A DNA stretch of 64,000 bases from Triatoma infestans (GCA_011037195.1 JAAEAF010001985.1:1-64000), one strand, 5' to 3'; counted from the first letter of the stretch, positions 10,480 to 21,418 are shown. The notes: generated by a model not told the origin, from the letters alone. Numbers and translations: made by a program.

Positions 10480-11388
10480 CTAGAATACAAATCCAGGCCC
10501 AGGTTTCAACCATCTAAGTTTCACAACAGACCGAACAAATCGGACCAAAACCTTAAAAGGACACAGCTTAAGATCCTCTACCGACATCCTATTCCGGCCG
10601 AAGTTCCTAAACCTAATCTCCTCACAACCCAAACAATTCGTCATCAGATGCATGGGTGTTTCCTCCTCAGTTTCACAAACTCTACAAAAGGGGTCAGGCA
10701 CAAGTCCCATTAATAGAGATGTCTCCTTAAACCACAATGCCCAGTGAGGAATCCAACCAGATACCTGAGGGAGGTCCGTGAAAGACCCCGTCAAAGCTCC
10801 GTCCGGGCCCCCAATGAGCATTTTAGACTGCCGACAACCCACTGCACTCATCCATAAGGATGAGTGCTGTGAGGTCATCCACGTCTGAAAGCCCGACAAA
10901 CATGTGTCAGAAGACACACCAACAGCAGGCTCTGGACCAATGAAAGGGAGAGAGGCACCTAATTTGGCAAACCTATCCACCTCCTCATTCCCAAAAATTC
11001 CCATATGACCTGGAACCCAGACCAGAAGCACATCCTTTAATGAAGAAAGATCTTCCAGTCTTCTAGAACATTCCAACACCAATCTGGAAGTGAAGACACA
11101 TGAATTAAGCGCCTTCAACGCAGCCTGGCTATCCGAGCAGATACAAACACCTTTTAAATTAGTGTTACGCACCCTCTCATCCAAAATACAGCAAAGAATT
11201 GCATAAACCTCAGCCTGGAAAACGGTGGCCCACTCACCAAGAGGCGCTACCAAATGATCTCCCGTCTCAAAATAGACGGCAGCCCCAGACCTACCATCCA
11301 TCCTGGAACCGTCCGTGTAGCATCGGAGATAATTCTCAGGAATCACACCAGACGGACCCAGGGTTAACCAATCTTCCCTAGAAGGCAA
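10480..11388 (-). pseudogene. LINE RNase H domain and C-terminal zinc knuckle (copy 1)
   Basis: 302 residues. An RNase H fold is indicated by YTDGSRMDGRSGAAVY (D26), QAEVYAIL (E60), CICSDSQAAL (D85) and WVPGHMGIFGNEEVDRFAK (H128, D138); all four catalytic acidic residues are retained. A C-x2-C-x8-H-x4-C knuckle follows (C235, C238, H247, C252), as is usual at the end of I-group ORF2. In the intact element RNase H degrades the RNA of the RNA:DNA hybrid. The upstream RT segment (11424-12002) lies in a different frame because of a frameshift near 11440, so the polyprotein is broken. Confidence 0.88.
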
Positions 11389-11423
11389 CCTAACCCTGTA
11401 GGAATGACCAAAGACAAAAGTTT

Positions 11424-12002
11424 TCAGATTCCTATCAGAAGGAAACCTGTAATGGGAATCCTTAAAAGCATCTCACGATAAATGGTAGAATGACCATATC
11501 GCTTACCCTGCCAAAAACCTGCCTGTTTAATTCTATAACAGGCTTTCATTGCCTGGTTTTTCACCTCCACAAAGAGAGGTGGAATCCCTAACAAAGTCTC
11601 CATAGATGCGGTCGGTGTAGTCCGAAACGCTCCAGTCACCGCCAGACAAGCTAAGCGTTGGACTTCTTCCAACAGCTGCCTAGCGGATCGTGTTTCAATG
11701 CGACGCCACCACACCAAAGCCGCATATACCAATCTAGGTTTAATGACCATGCAATAAATCCAGAACATCATCTTGGGAGTGATTCCCCAATTCTTACCAA
11801 CAACTCTTCGACATTGCCAAAAGGAGATTATCGCCTTTTGATGTTGTGTCTTAACATGCTCCGACCAGTTCAATTTACTGTCGAGAACTACCCCAAGGAA
11901 CTTCACTGATTTGCTAACCTGTATGGAAGTACCTAACAACCTAGGAGGTGTAAAACCTACTATCTTCCTTCTATGAGTGAATAGAATTGCCTGGGTCTTC
12001 AT
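11424..12002 (-). pseudogene. LINE RT thumb/linker segment (copy 1)
   Basis: 192 residues beginning MKTQAILFTHRRKIVG and containing FLGVVLDSKLNWSEHV, a signature just downstream of the YADD motif in I/LOA/Jockey RTs, then IYCMVIKPRLVYAALVWW. It aligns residue for residue with 17656-18180 of copy 2. It lacks the palm because of 5' truncation and is separated from its RNase H part by a frameshift. Confidence 0.85.
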
Positions 12003-12598
12003 AGGATAATTTTATAGTTAATATATGTTTGTGTAATTTTATACTTAATAAAAATCGTCGGAGTTCGTCGAAAACTGAGAACTGTTCAGTAAAAGCGCAT
12101 TTTCGGTTTACCAATTTTCTTAAAACTCGGAATTTTGAACATCTATTTATTCCTAAGTCATTGTGTTTGGATGGTAGAATTGTATAATCAATTATGATAG
12201 CACATTATAAAAAAAACATAACACCACCATTCCCCCGAAAACCCCCTTAAATGACATTATCAGGAGAAAAGTACCAAATAATAGTTGTAGCTCTTTATAT
12301 GTATAGTACACATTCCTAGTTTAAAGAAAATCGTTGAAGCCGTTTTCCAAAAAAAATACCAGAAAAGTGAAAAAATACATTTCAGTAAAAACGCACTTCC
12401 GGTCATCTGATTTTCTTCAAATTCGGAATTTCAACAACATATTTAATTCTAATTAATATTATTTAGATGACAGAATTGCATAGTAAACTGAAATAGCACT
12501 TTAGAAGAAAACCAAACCCCACCCTCCTCCAAAACTGCCCTTCAATGAATTTTCCCAGAGAAATGTTTCAAATAAATGTTGTTACTCTTTATATGTGT

Positions 12599-13404
12599 CT
12601 GCGCGGCAGACACCCAAGGCGAGATGACAAGCGGGTGACAAACAAAATGAATAATAATGCAAAACAAATGAAAACGAGACTTACCCTTTGGTGACGGTGA
12701 GTGATGAAGGGTTGATGAGGCGAATGGCGGACTGAGAAAGGAAGAGATGGCGTATGTGTGTGTGTGGTGTGCGTGTGTGGCGAAAGAAAGGAACTCAGGT
12801 GAGCGTAGAAGGATTGGAATGCTTCTTCAGAAGCGGATGATGCCGTTGTTGAAGCGGCAGGTGATGGCGAGTCCACTAACGTGCAGATGAGATAGCCTCG
12901 TGAAGATGATGGCGCGGAGAGATGAGTCTTAGTAATCACCGAAGAGTCAATGTTAATAATTAACACGAATAGGCGCGAATAAGGCAGAACAAAATTTAAA
13001 GGCGAGATCAACAGTACACCACAGACTAAGAAGAAGCGGTAAAACTGAGGTTAGCTAGACGGGCGACAGAAGAAGAGACACGACACAGACATTGTGGCTC
13101 AGGCGAGTAACGAAAAAAAACTGGAAAGGACGCCAGGTCCGGCGCGCCAACTTTTAAGCAAGGCTTCAGCAGCTAGACCGGACCGGACAGAGCCGCTCGA
13201 TATATTCGGCGGACAACGGAGCACACACGCGAGAGGGTTACCAATAACCGGGACAGGAGTGTTCGGCAAATCGCCGGCGGTTATCATAGGTCCTGCAGAG
13301 GACACCACATGCGTGAGGAAACTGTCCCTCCTCCGGTGGGATGTTGGCAATGATGGCTTTGGCCGGGCCGTCCAAGATCCAAACAAATAGTGGAGGTCGC
13401 TACA
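12599..13404. mobile_element. GC-rich 806-bp insertion with 8-bp direct repeats, unclassified
   Basis: The insertion lies inside R1k between two copies of ATATGTGT (12591-12598 and 13405-13412). Deleting it and one copy restores the repeat sequence. It is clearly GC-richer than everything around it. Its ends (CTGCGCGGCAGAC / GTCGCTACA) are not inverted repeats. On the minus strand it reads TGTAGCGACC...TGCCGCGCAG, almost TG...CA, so it could be a solo LTR with an unusual duplication length. Minus-strand AAAGGGTAAGT near 12684 looks like a splice donor. The ORFs inside (for example 12589-13011 minus, 13094-13390 plus) resemble nothing I know. Confidence 0.65.
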
Positions 13405-13748
13405 ATATGTGTACTTGATATACAAAATTTCAAGAAAAATCGTCAGAGCTTTTTTGAGGAAATCGCAAAAGGTAAAAAAAAAAAAAAAAGGCTAGTAAAG
13501 CAGTACTTCCAGTTGAGGAATTTTGACAGATGGACCCACTGTCCGGATCCCATGGTGATACCCAAACGGAGGAATATCCAGTTTGAACATTCTACGATTT
13601 TTCGTTTTTGAGCTATGCAGTCCAGATATACCACTTTATTGAACTCAGGGGACTTCAAAGCGGATATTTCCGAAAACTCGATATCGAAAATTTGGCACGA
13701 TTACAATACTTCCTCTTCTAGGAGTAAGAGAAAGTAAAAAAAAATCAA

Positions 13749-13823
13749 GGGGCAGAACTGGACTCGAACCCGAGACCTCCACGTGTGAGGCCAACACGCT
13801 ACAACTGAGCTCATCTCTTCCCC
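13749..13823 (-). repeat. tRNA-like sequence (SINE head), probably not a functional tRNA
   Basis: 75 nt. The minus strand reads GGGGAAG...CTGCCCC, pairing 6 of 7 in the acceptor stem, with GGGTTCGAGTCC as B box/T-arm and a possible 5-bp anticodon stem CGTGT/ACACG around a loop that lacks U33. The T-stem has mismatches. A T-run follows the 3' end. It resembles the heads of the SINEs at 3.4 and 44.3 kb but has no body. I judge it a SINE head or tRNA pseudogene. Confidence 0.5.
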
Positions 13824-14035
13824 TATGATATAATATACATAATATCATTGCTAAAATTATTAGAAAATCGATTATCGAAGTGTGTTTACAATTTCCAAAA
13901 TAAAAAAAAAAAAAAGATTTTGGTTGGGAAATGTGATTTTAAATTTCAAATGTATGAACATCTCTTTGAACGTGGGAGGCAGGGGATGCTAGATGCACAG
14001 TAATAATCCTGACACGGTTTATTTGATTTTTTTTT

Positions 14036-15030
14036 TGTTATTTCTCTTACTCCAAGTAAGAGGAAGTATTGTAATCGTGTCAAATTTTCGATATCGAGTT
14101 TCACCAGAAATATCCGTTTTGAGGTCCCCTGAGTACAAAAAAATGGTTTTTATCAAATGGTATTGTGTGTGTGTGTGTGTGTGTGAACAGCATAGCACAA
14201 AAACGAAAATCCGCAGAAAGTTGAAACTTGATATTCGGTTAGCTATCACCATGGGAACTGACAGTACATTATCTGTTAAAATTCCTCAACCGGAAGTACC
14301 ACTTTACTAGTTGTTTTTTTTTTGCGTTTTTTTCAAAAATAGCTCCGACGATTTTTTTTAAACTTGATATATCAACCTCACATACAATGAGCTACAACTT
14401 TTATTTGAACCATTTCTCTGGCAAAATTCAATTAAGGGCACTTTTGTGGGATGGTGGGGTTAGGTTTTCATCTAAAGTGCTATTTCAGTTTACTATAACA
14501 ATTCTGTCATCTAAATAATGTTAATTAGAATTAAATATTTTGTTGAAATTCCGAGTTTAAACAAAAATCGGATGACCGGAAGTGCCGCTTAATTTACCAC
14601 TTTACTAAATGATTTTTTTTTCTCTTTTTCGCGATTTTCTCAAAAAATGGCTGCGACGATTTTCTTGAAACTTCAATTATAAATTAAACATACAAAGATC
14701 AACAACTTTTATTTAAAACATTTCACTGGGAAAATTCATTTAAGGGTACTTTTAGGGGAGGGATGGTGTTATGTTTTTTTCTAACCTGCTATCATAGTTG
14801 ATTATACAATTCTATCACTCAAAGAAAATTAATTAGAAATAAATAGTTGGCCGAAATTCCGAGCTTCAAGAAAACTAGGAAACCGGAAGTGCGCTTTTAC
14901 TAAACAGTTTTTACAGTTTTCGACGAATTTCATTAAAGTTGGTACACAAACTATAAAATTTATCAATTATAATTTTGAGAACTGGAGAAAGAGAATGTTG
15001 TGTGAGTGTTTCACTCCAGATTTTCATTTT
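14036..15030 (+). repeat. R1k repeat, complete copy
   Basis: It runs from ATTTCTCTTACTCCAAGTAAGAGG to GTGTGAGTGTTTCACTCCAGA. It contains a (GT)n tract (14162-14187), the tandem internal units (boundaries CCGGAAGTACC at 14290, CCGGAAGTGCC at 14576, CCGGAAGTGCG at 14883) and G-rich patches. Confidence 0.85.
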
Positions 15031-15235
15031 ACAAAAAAATGCATTTTAGGTTGTTTTGCGGATTTAATAGGGCTAAATTTCAAAATTTTATTTGAGTTCC
15101 TCCAATGTTATTGGCGCTGTAATTTCTGGACTAAGACCTTGAAGAAGGCAATAAATTTGCCGAAACGTCAGTGAAAGTTTGAAAGAGTTTTTTTTATGAC
15201 CGAACCTCAACATCTATTTTCAACATTATTACTAT
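15031..15235. other. Short spacer with a hammerhead-like / Penelope-type motif
   Basis: CCTTGAAGAAGGC...GCCGAAACGTC (15137-15169) has the layout GAAGA-stem-GAAAC-GUC seen in minimal hammerhead ribozymes of Penelope-like elements. The conserved C before UGA is U here. No Penelope reverse transcriptase is nearby. Confidence 0.35.
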
Positions 15236-15880
15236 TATTATTATTATTCGAATATAAGGAAGGTCCAAAATCCTAAGTTACCTATCCAAAGCCCCCTTTG
15301 GCCCATATAACTAACTCAAAGAAAAGTAACAACAAACTGGATCTAGAACAAAAAATCTGACCAAACAAATTAGACCATAACCTAAGGTCTTCCACAGACA
15401 TCCTCTTGCGACCAGAGTACCTGAACCTAATTTGCTCACAACCCAAGTAATCTTTAATAAGATGGATGATTGGTTTCTTCCACTGTCTCACAGACTCTAC
15501 AAAAGGGAATACAGCATGAGCCCTATTACATAGAAATGTCTCCTTAGACTACAATGCCCAATAAGGTATCCGACTAGAATTATGAGGAGAGGTCTGTGAA
15601 AGAATCAGCAATATCTCACTAAAAGCTCTGTCCTTAGCCCTAAATGAGCATCTTAGAGTGCCGACAACCCACTGAATTCATCCAGATGCATAAAGACTGT
15701 GAAGTTCTCCATGCCTGGAAGCTTGACATACATACGCCTATGGACACGCCAACAGCAGGCTCGGGACCAATAGAGAGGAGAGAGAAGCCTGATTTGAGCT
15801 GCCCTATCTACCTGTTCATGATTCTCATATGATGAGGTAGCTCTTCCAGGTGTTTTGAAAAATTCAAAGGCTAATTTAGG
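15236..15880 (-). pseudogene. I/LOA-type LINE fragment (copy 3), strongly decayed
   Basis: A TTATTATTATTATT tail begins at 15234, then comes the 3' UTR (CTATCCAAAGCCCCC...GGCCCATATA). Decayed C-terminal coding resembling copy 1 follows (CLGCEQIRFR...SVEDLRL on the minus strand). Homology fades at about 15880. Many stops and indels make it clearly older than copies 1 and 2. Confidence 0.75.
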
Positions 15881-16496
15881 GCTAAACACACAAGAAATAA
15901 ACATTATTTCCATTGAAACAAAATCTCTTTATTTAAAATTATAGATTATTTAATTATTGAAGTAATTGTTTGTAATTAATAGATTATTAAAATTCAATGA
16001 TTTTTAAATTGTTAAAACCTCAAATACGTTATACAATTTATAAAAATAATAAAAGTAATCACTAAAAGGTTATTGTCAGAATATTTTCTTTTAAAAATTA
16101 ATCTTTGTCTTTTAACAGTGGTTGACATCGATGATAAAGCAAACTAAGGAGCTAGACTTTTTATATATCATCAGTGCCGGCACTTAATAAAGACAAGGAA
16201 GCGTTAAAGTTAGCAATGGGGTGTCCAGGTTTTTTTTTTTTTTTCTCTAAAAGTTCTTTCCTGTAGAAGTTATCTGTCACCAAGTGACACTTTGAAATAT
16301 AAGAACGATCAGAAAGCGTTTGTCACTTATAATTCAAGGGTATTTTATTTTGGAAGCTACATTTAATTGCGTATGTTATTAAGAAGAGTGAAACGAAAGG
16401 TTGTACTTGGGATCTATTCTATTCTAGAGCTTGAGGCTCCCAAAGGAAGTAAATTCATTTAGATCTCATGGGGTCATTCATTGTGCTTTCCAAAAA
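15881..16496. other. No gene; AT-rich spacer
   Basis: Nothing is recognised except a small perfect inverted repeat TGTCAC-CAA-GTGACA near 16275-16289. Confidence 0.4.
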
Positions 16497-16556
16497 ATAA
16501 AAGACCGCACATGCGGTCATCTGATATTATTCAAACACGGAATTTTAACAACATAG
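16497..16556 (-). repeat. R1k fragment at the insertion site of LINE copy 2
   Basis: CGGTCATCTGAT...CACGGAATTTTAACAACAT matches the R1k unit boundary; it is cut by the LINE's tail. Confidence 0.65.
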
Positions 16557-16661
16557 TTATTATTATTATTATTATTTGTCTGTGGGGAGGGAAACCCTAC
16601 GCTATCCAAAGCCTCACTGGGCCCATATAGCTACCCCAAGAAAAACAACAACAAGCCGGGT

Positions 16662-17621
16662 CTATAACAAAAATCCAGACCCGGATCTAATCCATCTAAG
16701 ATTCACCGCAGTCCGAATAAATCGGACAATAACCTTAAGCGAAAATAGCCTAAGCTCTTCCACATACATCCTATTCCGACCAAAGGTCCTGAACCCAATT
16801 TCCTCACAACCCAAGCAATCAGTCATAAGATGGATGGGTGTTTCCTCCTCTGTCTCACAGACTCTACAAAATGGATCCGGCATGAGCCCCATTATGTAGA
16901 GATGTCTCCTTAAACCACAATGTCCAGTAAGAGATCCAACCAGATGCCTGAGAGCGCTCCGTGAAAAACACAGCAACGTCTCACTAATGGCCTTGTCCGG
17001 ACCCCCGATGAGCATTTTGGACTGCCGAAAACCAACTGAGCTCATCCATAAGGATGAATGCTGTGAAGCTGTCCATGTCTGGAAGCCTGACAGAAATGTG
17101 CCAGAAGACACGCCAACAGCAGGCTCGGGACCAATGAAAGGAAGAGAGGCGCCTAATTTGGCAAACCTATCCACCTACTCATTTCCAAAAATTCCCATGT
17201 GACCTGGCACCCATACTAGAAGCACATCCTTCAGAGAAGAAAGCTCTTCCAGTCTTTTAGAACATTCTAATACCAACCTGGAAGTGAAGACACATGAACT
17301 CAGCGCCTTCAACGCAGCTTGGCTGTCCGAGCAGATACAAACACCTTTTAGGTTAGTGTTACGTACCCTCTCATCCAAAACACAACAAAGAATAGCATAA
17401 ACCTCAGTCTGGAAGACCGTGGTCCATTCACCAAGAGATACTGTCAAATGATCTCCGGTCTCAAAATAGACCGCAGCTCCAGACCTACCATCCATTCTGG
17501 AACCGTCCGTGTAACACCGGAAGTAATTATCAGGTATCATGCCAGACGGACCCAATCTTGACCAATCTTTCCTAGAGGGTAACCTGACACTGTAAGAATG
17601 CTCGAAAACAAAAGTCTTCAC
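16662..17621 (-). pseudogene. RNase H and zinc knuckle of LINE copy 2, with an in-frame stop
   Basis: Residues TFVFEHSYSVRLPSRKDW...CYTDGSRMDG...QTEVYAIL...CICSDSQAAL...WVPGHMGIFGNE are followed by a TAG (17175-17177). VDRFAKLGASLPFIGPEP...CRVCETEEETPIHLMTDC then continues in the same frame. Copy 1 has GAG (Glu) at the stop position, so one G-to-T-type change on the coding strand broke this ORF. The RNase H acidic residues and C-x2-C-x8-H-x4-C are otherwise intact. Confidence 0.88.
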
Positions 17622-17655
17622 ATTCTATCAGAGGGAAAACCAGTAACAGGAACCT

Positions 17656-19108
17656 TCAAAAGCATCTCGCGACGAATGGTAGAGTGACCATATCGCTTAC
17701 CCTGCCAAAAACCTGCCTTTTAAATCTATAACAGGCTTTCATTGCCATAGTTTTCACCTCTACAAAGAGCGGTGGAATTCCTAATAAAGTCTCCATTGCA
17801 GCTGTAGGCGTGGTCCGCATCGCACCGGTCACCGCCAGACAAGCCAAGCGTTGAATATCCTCAAGCAGCAGTCTAGCGGATCTTATCTCAATGCGACGCC
17901 ACCACACCACAGCCGCATACAACAACCTAGGTTTAATAACCATACCATAAATCCAAAACATCATCTTGGGAGTAATCCCCCAATTTTTACCTACGATTCT
18001 TCGACACTGCCAAAAGGAAATAATTGCCTTTTGATGCTGTGCCTTACATGTTCCGACCAATTTAATTTACTGTCAAGAACCACCCCAAGAAACCTCGCCG
18101 ATTTGCAAATCTGAACAGAAGTTCCTAATAACCTAGGAGGTTTTAATCCTACGATCTTCCTCTTATTAGTAAATAAAATCACCTGGGTCTTACTGGGATT
18201 AATTGAAAGACCCTTATCCTGAGTCCAATCATATACCATGTTGAGGGCACTTTGCATCGAGTCTGAGATAGTAGTAAGACATCGCCCCATCAATAAAATA
18301 ACACCATCATCGGCATATGCCTGTACATAGAATCCCGATGAATTCATCCTGGTTAACAGTTCATCCATGACAGCACACCATAGCTTTGGTGAGAGACAAC
18401 CACTTTGAGGGCACCCTCTCCCCGCTCCCACAACCACAGTGCGCATACCTATAGAAGCCTGTATAACTCTACTCCTTAAATAAATACCTATCCAGTTAAT
18501 TAAAACTGGTTGTATACCTTTTCGACCTAGGGAATCTTCAAGAGCATCAAACGATACTCTGTCAAATGCCCCTTCAACATCAAAGAAGCACCCTAAAGCA
18601 TATTCCTTTGTCTCTAGAGCAGATTCTATCCTACCGACCAGACAATGCAAAGCAGTCTCCGTCGATTTTCCTACCGTATAAGCATGTTGGTTTGGATGGA
18701 GTGGATGATCCTTCAAAGGACCACCAACCTTTCCAAAGTTTATAGAAGGAAAGACATAAGACTTATAGGTCTAAATGCCTTATGGTCAGAGTAGTCACTT
18801 CTTCCTGGTTTAGGAATAAAGACCACCCTAACTTCCCTCCAAAATGTTGGCACATAACCAAACATTAAACAACCTTTAAAAATCCTTATCAACACCTTCA
18901 TCAGTAAATCTCCACCATTTTGTAGCTGACACGGATAAACTCCATCAGGACCAGGGGACTTAAATGGTGAGAAAATTCGCACTGCCCAAACCACTCTATC
19001 CATAGTAACTACCTCGTCCACGGTGGCCGGGTCTAGCTTCCTTCCACCAACCGCAAGCGAAGCACTACTGTTAATGTTTATGTTATCCGGGAAATGGGTA
19101 TTAAGCAA
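17656..19108 (-). pseudogene. Reverse transcriptase of LINE copy 2, frameshifted
   Basis: N-terminal RT (19108-18740) includes FKSPGPDGVYP...WREVRVVFIPKPGR...FRPISLMSFLL. The palm (18716-17991) contains GCFFDVEGAFDRVSFDAL, GCPQSGCLSPKLW, YADDGVILL and FLGVVLDSKLNW. The thumb/linker lies at 18060-17656. These sit in at least three frames (breaks near 18730, 18050 and 17640). The palm keeps the YADD aspartates. The 'GCPQ..CLSP.LW' pattern and the downstream RNase H place it in the I/LOA/R1 group. Confidence 0.88.
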
Positions 19109-19639
19109 GAGCTTAATGTCTCCATTTCTCCTCCTGTAAAGGCACCGTCAGGATATCTTAAAGTACCCAAGTGACAATCCTTATCCTTACCAAGAATCCG
19201 TATCAGCCTAGATGTCTCTTGAGTCGAATTTAGACCCTCGCAAAACGATCTCCAAGAGTTTCTCTTAGCTTTCCTTAAAACATATTTATATGCTTTTTTA
19301 AGACTATTGTAACTATCCCATGATTCCGAAGAATCGGTTAGTACAGCCTTCCTGTGAGAGCCCCTAACTTGTCTTCTTAGCTTTTCTAACGAAGATGATT
19401 ACCAGGGGTTTCTACTACCACTAACCAACTTGGGAGGACAGGTCTCTTCGACTGAAGACTTAATGTGTTCATGTAGAATACCAGCCTCTCTTTCCAATTC
19501 AGTAATATCACCAAGAGCACTTGACTGGAAAATCATTCTATCTCCTAGAAGTTTAGAATAAGAATTCCAATCCGCTCTTCTAGGGTTCCTATAGGTAGCC
19601 ATGGTGATTGGATCAATCCCCAGACTAAACCTAATAATT

Positions 19640-20264
19640 CTGTGATTAGAAATAGAAGCTTCCGAACTTACTCTTCAATCTCTAATCCTAGAAGCAAGAG
19701 TAATGTCAATAACTTGTCTTCTAATCCTAGTTACAAAATGGCTTCAGAACCCCTATTCACAAGATCCAGCTCAGTACCCATCAAGAAGTCCATGACCGCA
19801 CGACCCCTAGCATTGATGTGCTGCTGCCCCAGACAACATGATGTGCATTTGCATCACAATCTATAATTATAGGTGGGTTGCTGGACTCCGTAAACCGTAC
19901 CAAATCTACTAATTCCTGCGGAGGAGGAGAGGGATGATCATAGGGGAAATAGGCCGAGGCCTCCACCACATCAAGACGTTGGCCACCAATCCCCAGAGCA
20001 ACCCACACCGCCACCAGATCCCCTGAGCAGAACGGCGCCGACATCTCTACTAACGCAAATACATGCTCTAGGAGTGTCCCCGCCATCCGCAACAAACAGC
20101 CTGCCATTGACCGCACTCAAACCTCGAACCAATCCTTCATAAGCATAGGGTTCTTGGATAAGTGTAAAATATGTATGCAACCCAGCAATAGAGCGGCACA
20201 AATTAGCCGTGGCATCTTTGCTATGCTGCAAGTTAACCTGAACCATTTCTACCCTGTCAATCAT
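19640..20264 (-). pseudogene. AP endonuclease domain of LINE copy 2, frameshifted
   Basis: It starts MIDRVEMVQVNLQHSKDATANL, with LIQEPY containing the metal-binding Glu. A frameshift near 19980-20040 leads to AYFPYDHPSPPPQELVDLV, IIDCDANAHHVVWGSS, RGRAVMDFLMGTELDLVNRG and, after another break, VIDITLASRIRD and SNHRIIRF. This is the order of an exonuclease-endonuclease-phosphatase domain of a LINE ORF2, which nicks the target DNA. Catalytic regions are recognisable, but the frame is broken at least twice and the linker to the RT (19110-19640) is also interrupted. Confidence 0.85.
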
Positions 20265-20398
20265 AGTAATAAGTCAACTAATGTAAGAAATGGAACTTCT
20301 GACAAACTTGATAGCAGGCAGGAACAAAAATAAATAAATAAATAATAATAAAAAAAAAAAAATAAACAAATAAATAAATAAAAATAAAAATACCTGCC

Positions 20399-20650
20399 TT
20401 ACATATCTCTCCTTTTCCTTTGACCACGTTTCAGAAATCGCTGCAGGAGGACAAGTCCTCCGCGGCTCCTCCTGACACGTTCTCCTCCAGAGCAAGCCTT
20501 CCCTGCCTCTGGATATTTTTCCAGATTCCCACCCATTAGTGCATCCAGGCCCTGGTCACCCGACTCTGGATGTACAGAGGAATTACCCCCACCACCGGTG
20601 GCCCCCTCCTCTAAGGGGCCCCCGGCTGACGAATCTAAAATTAAAAACAT
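20399..20650 (-). pseudogene. ORF1-like stretch of LINE copy 2
   Basis: An 83-codon Gly/Glu/Arg-rich frame precedes ORF2. It has no CCHC knuckle or other diagnostic motif, so the assignment as ORF1 rests only on its position upstream of the endonuclease. Confidence 0.3.
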
Positions 20651-21411
20651 ATAATAAATAAAATTAAAAATTCATCTCCAGAGCTCTCCACCCTCCACGG
20701 AGCCTCACAATTTGGGACGCTTTGAAGAAGCGCCAGAGCTACCCTAGAGATATAGCGCCCAGGGATTGTGAGCCAAGGCCCACAATACCCGGCAGCTCAC
20801 CCATGCGTTCTTTACGCTAGTCGATTGATCAGAGCTGGGTTAGGCTCTGGCAGCCTGTTTAGTGGAGTCAGGAACCAAAGTGGTGTGTTGGACTGCAAGG
20901 CACGCCGAGGGAACTTGCCTCCAGCGAGAACCTGCGTCATCAACCACCAGGACTTCCCTTCCCCACGACACAGGTATCCACACACGGCAAACATGTGGGT
21001 GGCACCAGCAAGTGCCACTGGCGTGTAAGAGTGTAATTGTGTAAGTGTACGATGTTAAGGCGTTTAGGTGTAAGTGATGCAGCATGAACCCCCAAAGAGG
21101 CTCCGCAGCGAAAGAATTCGCTGCAAGAGATTCAGGCCGCACATAAGTTATGGCGACCCAAACAGAGGGCAGAAAAGTTCTACCAACTCACACTCCTGAC
21201 GGGCACCGCTGCATTTGTTAGTCTGTAATTGTAGCTGAGGTACGTGGGAGTGCTAGGTTCCCAAATAGCCCAAAGGCTACCCTCTGCGTTCGCCCACCAG
21301 CTTGGCCATCCACGCTTCCACAAAAGTGGAGCGCAGATGTTTCCAGAGCCGCGACGAGGACGCGCTGGTTGGACTTGAATGAGGTTCTGCGACAGAATAT
21401 CCGTCTCTAGA
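20651..21411 (-). other. Presumed 5' leader of LINE copy 2
   Basis: This GC-richer, non-repetitive sequence lies upstream of the ORF1-like stretch on the minus strand. Overlapping short frames on both strands (for example 20768-21028 plus, 20840-21142 minus) carry no known motif. It is assigned to the LINE by composition and position. Confidence 0.45.
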
Positions 21412-21418
21412 AACATAG

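Larger units (their letters stand above)
10381..12007 (-). mobile_element. 5'-truncated I/LOA-type LINE (copy 1), 13-bp target duplication
   Basis: AATTTTATAGTTA occurs at 10368-10380 and 12008-12020, directly bordering the element. The 3' end on the minus strand is a (TAA)n tail (10381-10395), as in I-group LINEs, preceded by a conserved 3' UTR (GGGCCCATATAGCTACCCC on the plus strand). The 5' end is truncated inside the RT just after the catalytic palm. Confidence 0.9.
10311..13740 (-). repeat. R1k repeat carrying two later insertions
   Basis: The R1k right end (CTGTGAAACACTCACACGATTTTCTC) begins at 10311. The copy is interrupted by an I/LOA LINE (10381-12007), resumes at 12008, is interrupted again by a GC-rich element (12599-13404), resumes, and ends with GGAGTAAGAGAAAGTAAAA at 13721-13738. 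With both inserts and their duplicated target sites removed, a normal ~1-kb repeat remains. Confidence 0.8.
16557..21411 (-). mobile_element. Near-full-length I/LOA-type LINE (copy 2)
   Basis: About 4.86 kb on the minus strand, ordered 5' to 3': a GC-richer leader (21411-20650), an ORF1-like stretch (20650-20399), an A/T microsatellite (20320-20395), then ORF2 with an AP endonuclease (20264-19640), RT (19108-17656), RNase H and CCHC knuckle (17621-16662). It ends in a conserved 3' UTR and (TAA)n tail (16557-16576). AACATAG at 16550-16556 and 21412-21418 is a possible 7-bp target duplication. The same 3' end is found in the copies at 2.2, 10.4, 15.2 and 36.3 kb. Confidence 0.85.

Noticed and set aside
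12589..13011. 140-codon minus-strand ORF in the GC-rich insertion
   Set aside because: Low-complexity Ser/Thr/His composition from CA-rich DNA, crossing the insertion edge; no domain.
13749..13823. Functional tRNA-Gly call
   Set aside because: The loop lacks U33, the T-stem is mismatched, and similar heads are joined to SINE bodies elsewhere in the window.
16503..16518. GACCGCA-CA-TGCGGTC palindrome as a regulatory site
   Set aside because: It lies in an R1k fragment and is probably a chance variant of the CCGGTCATCTG block.
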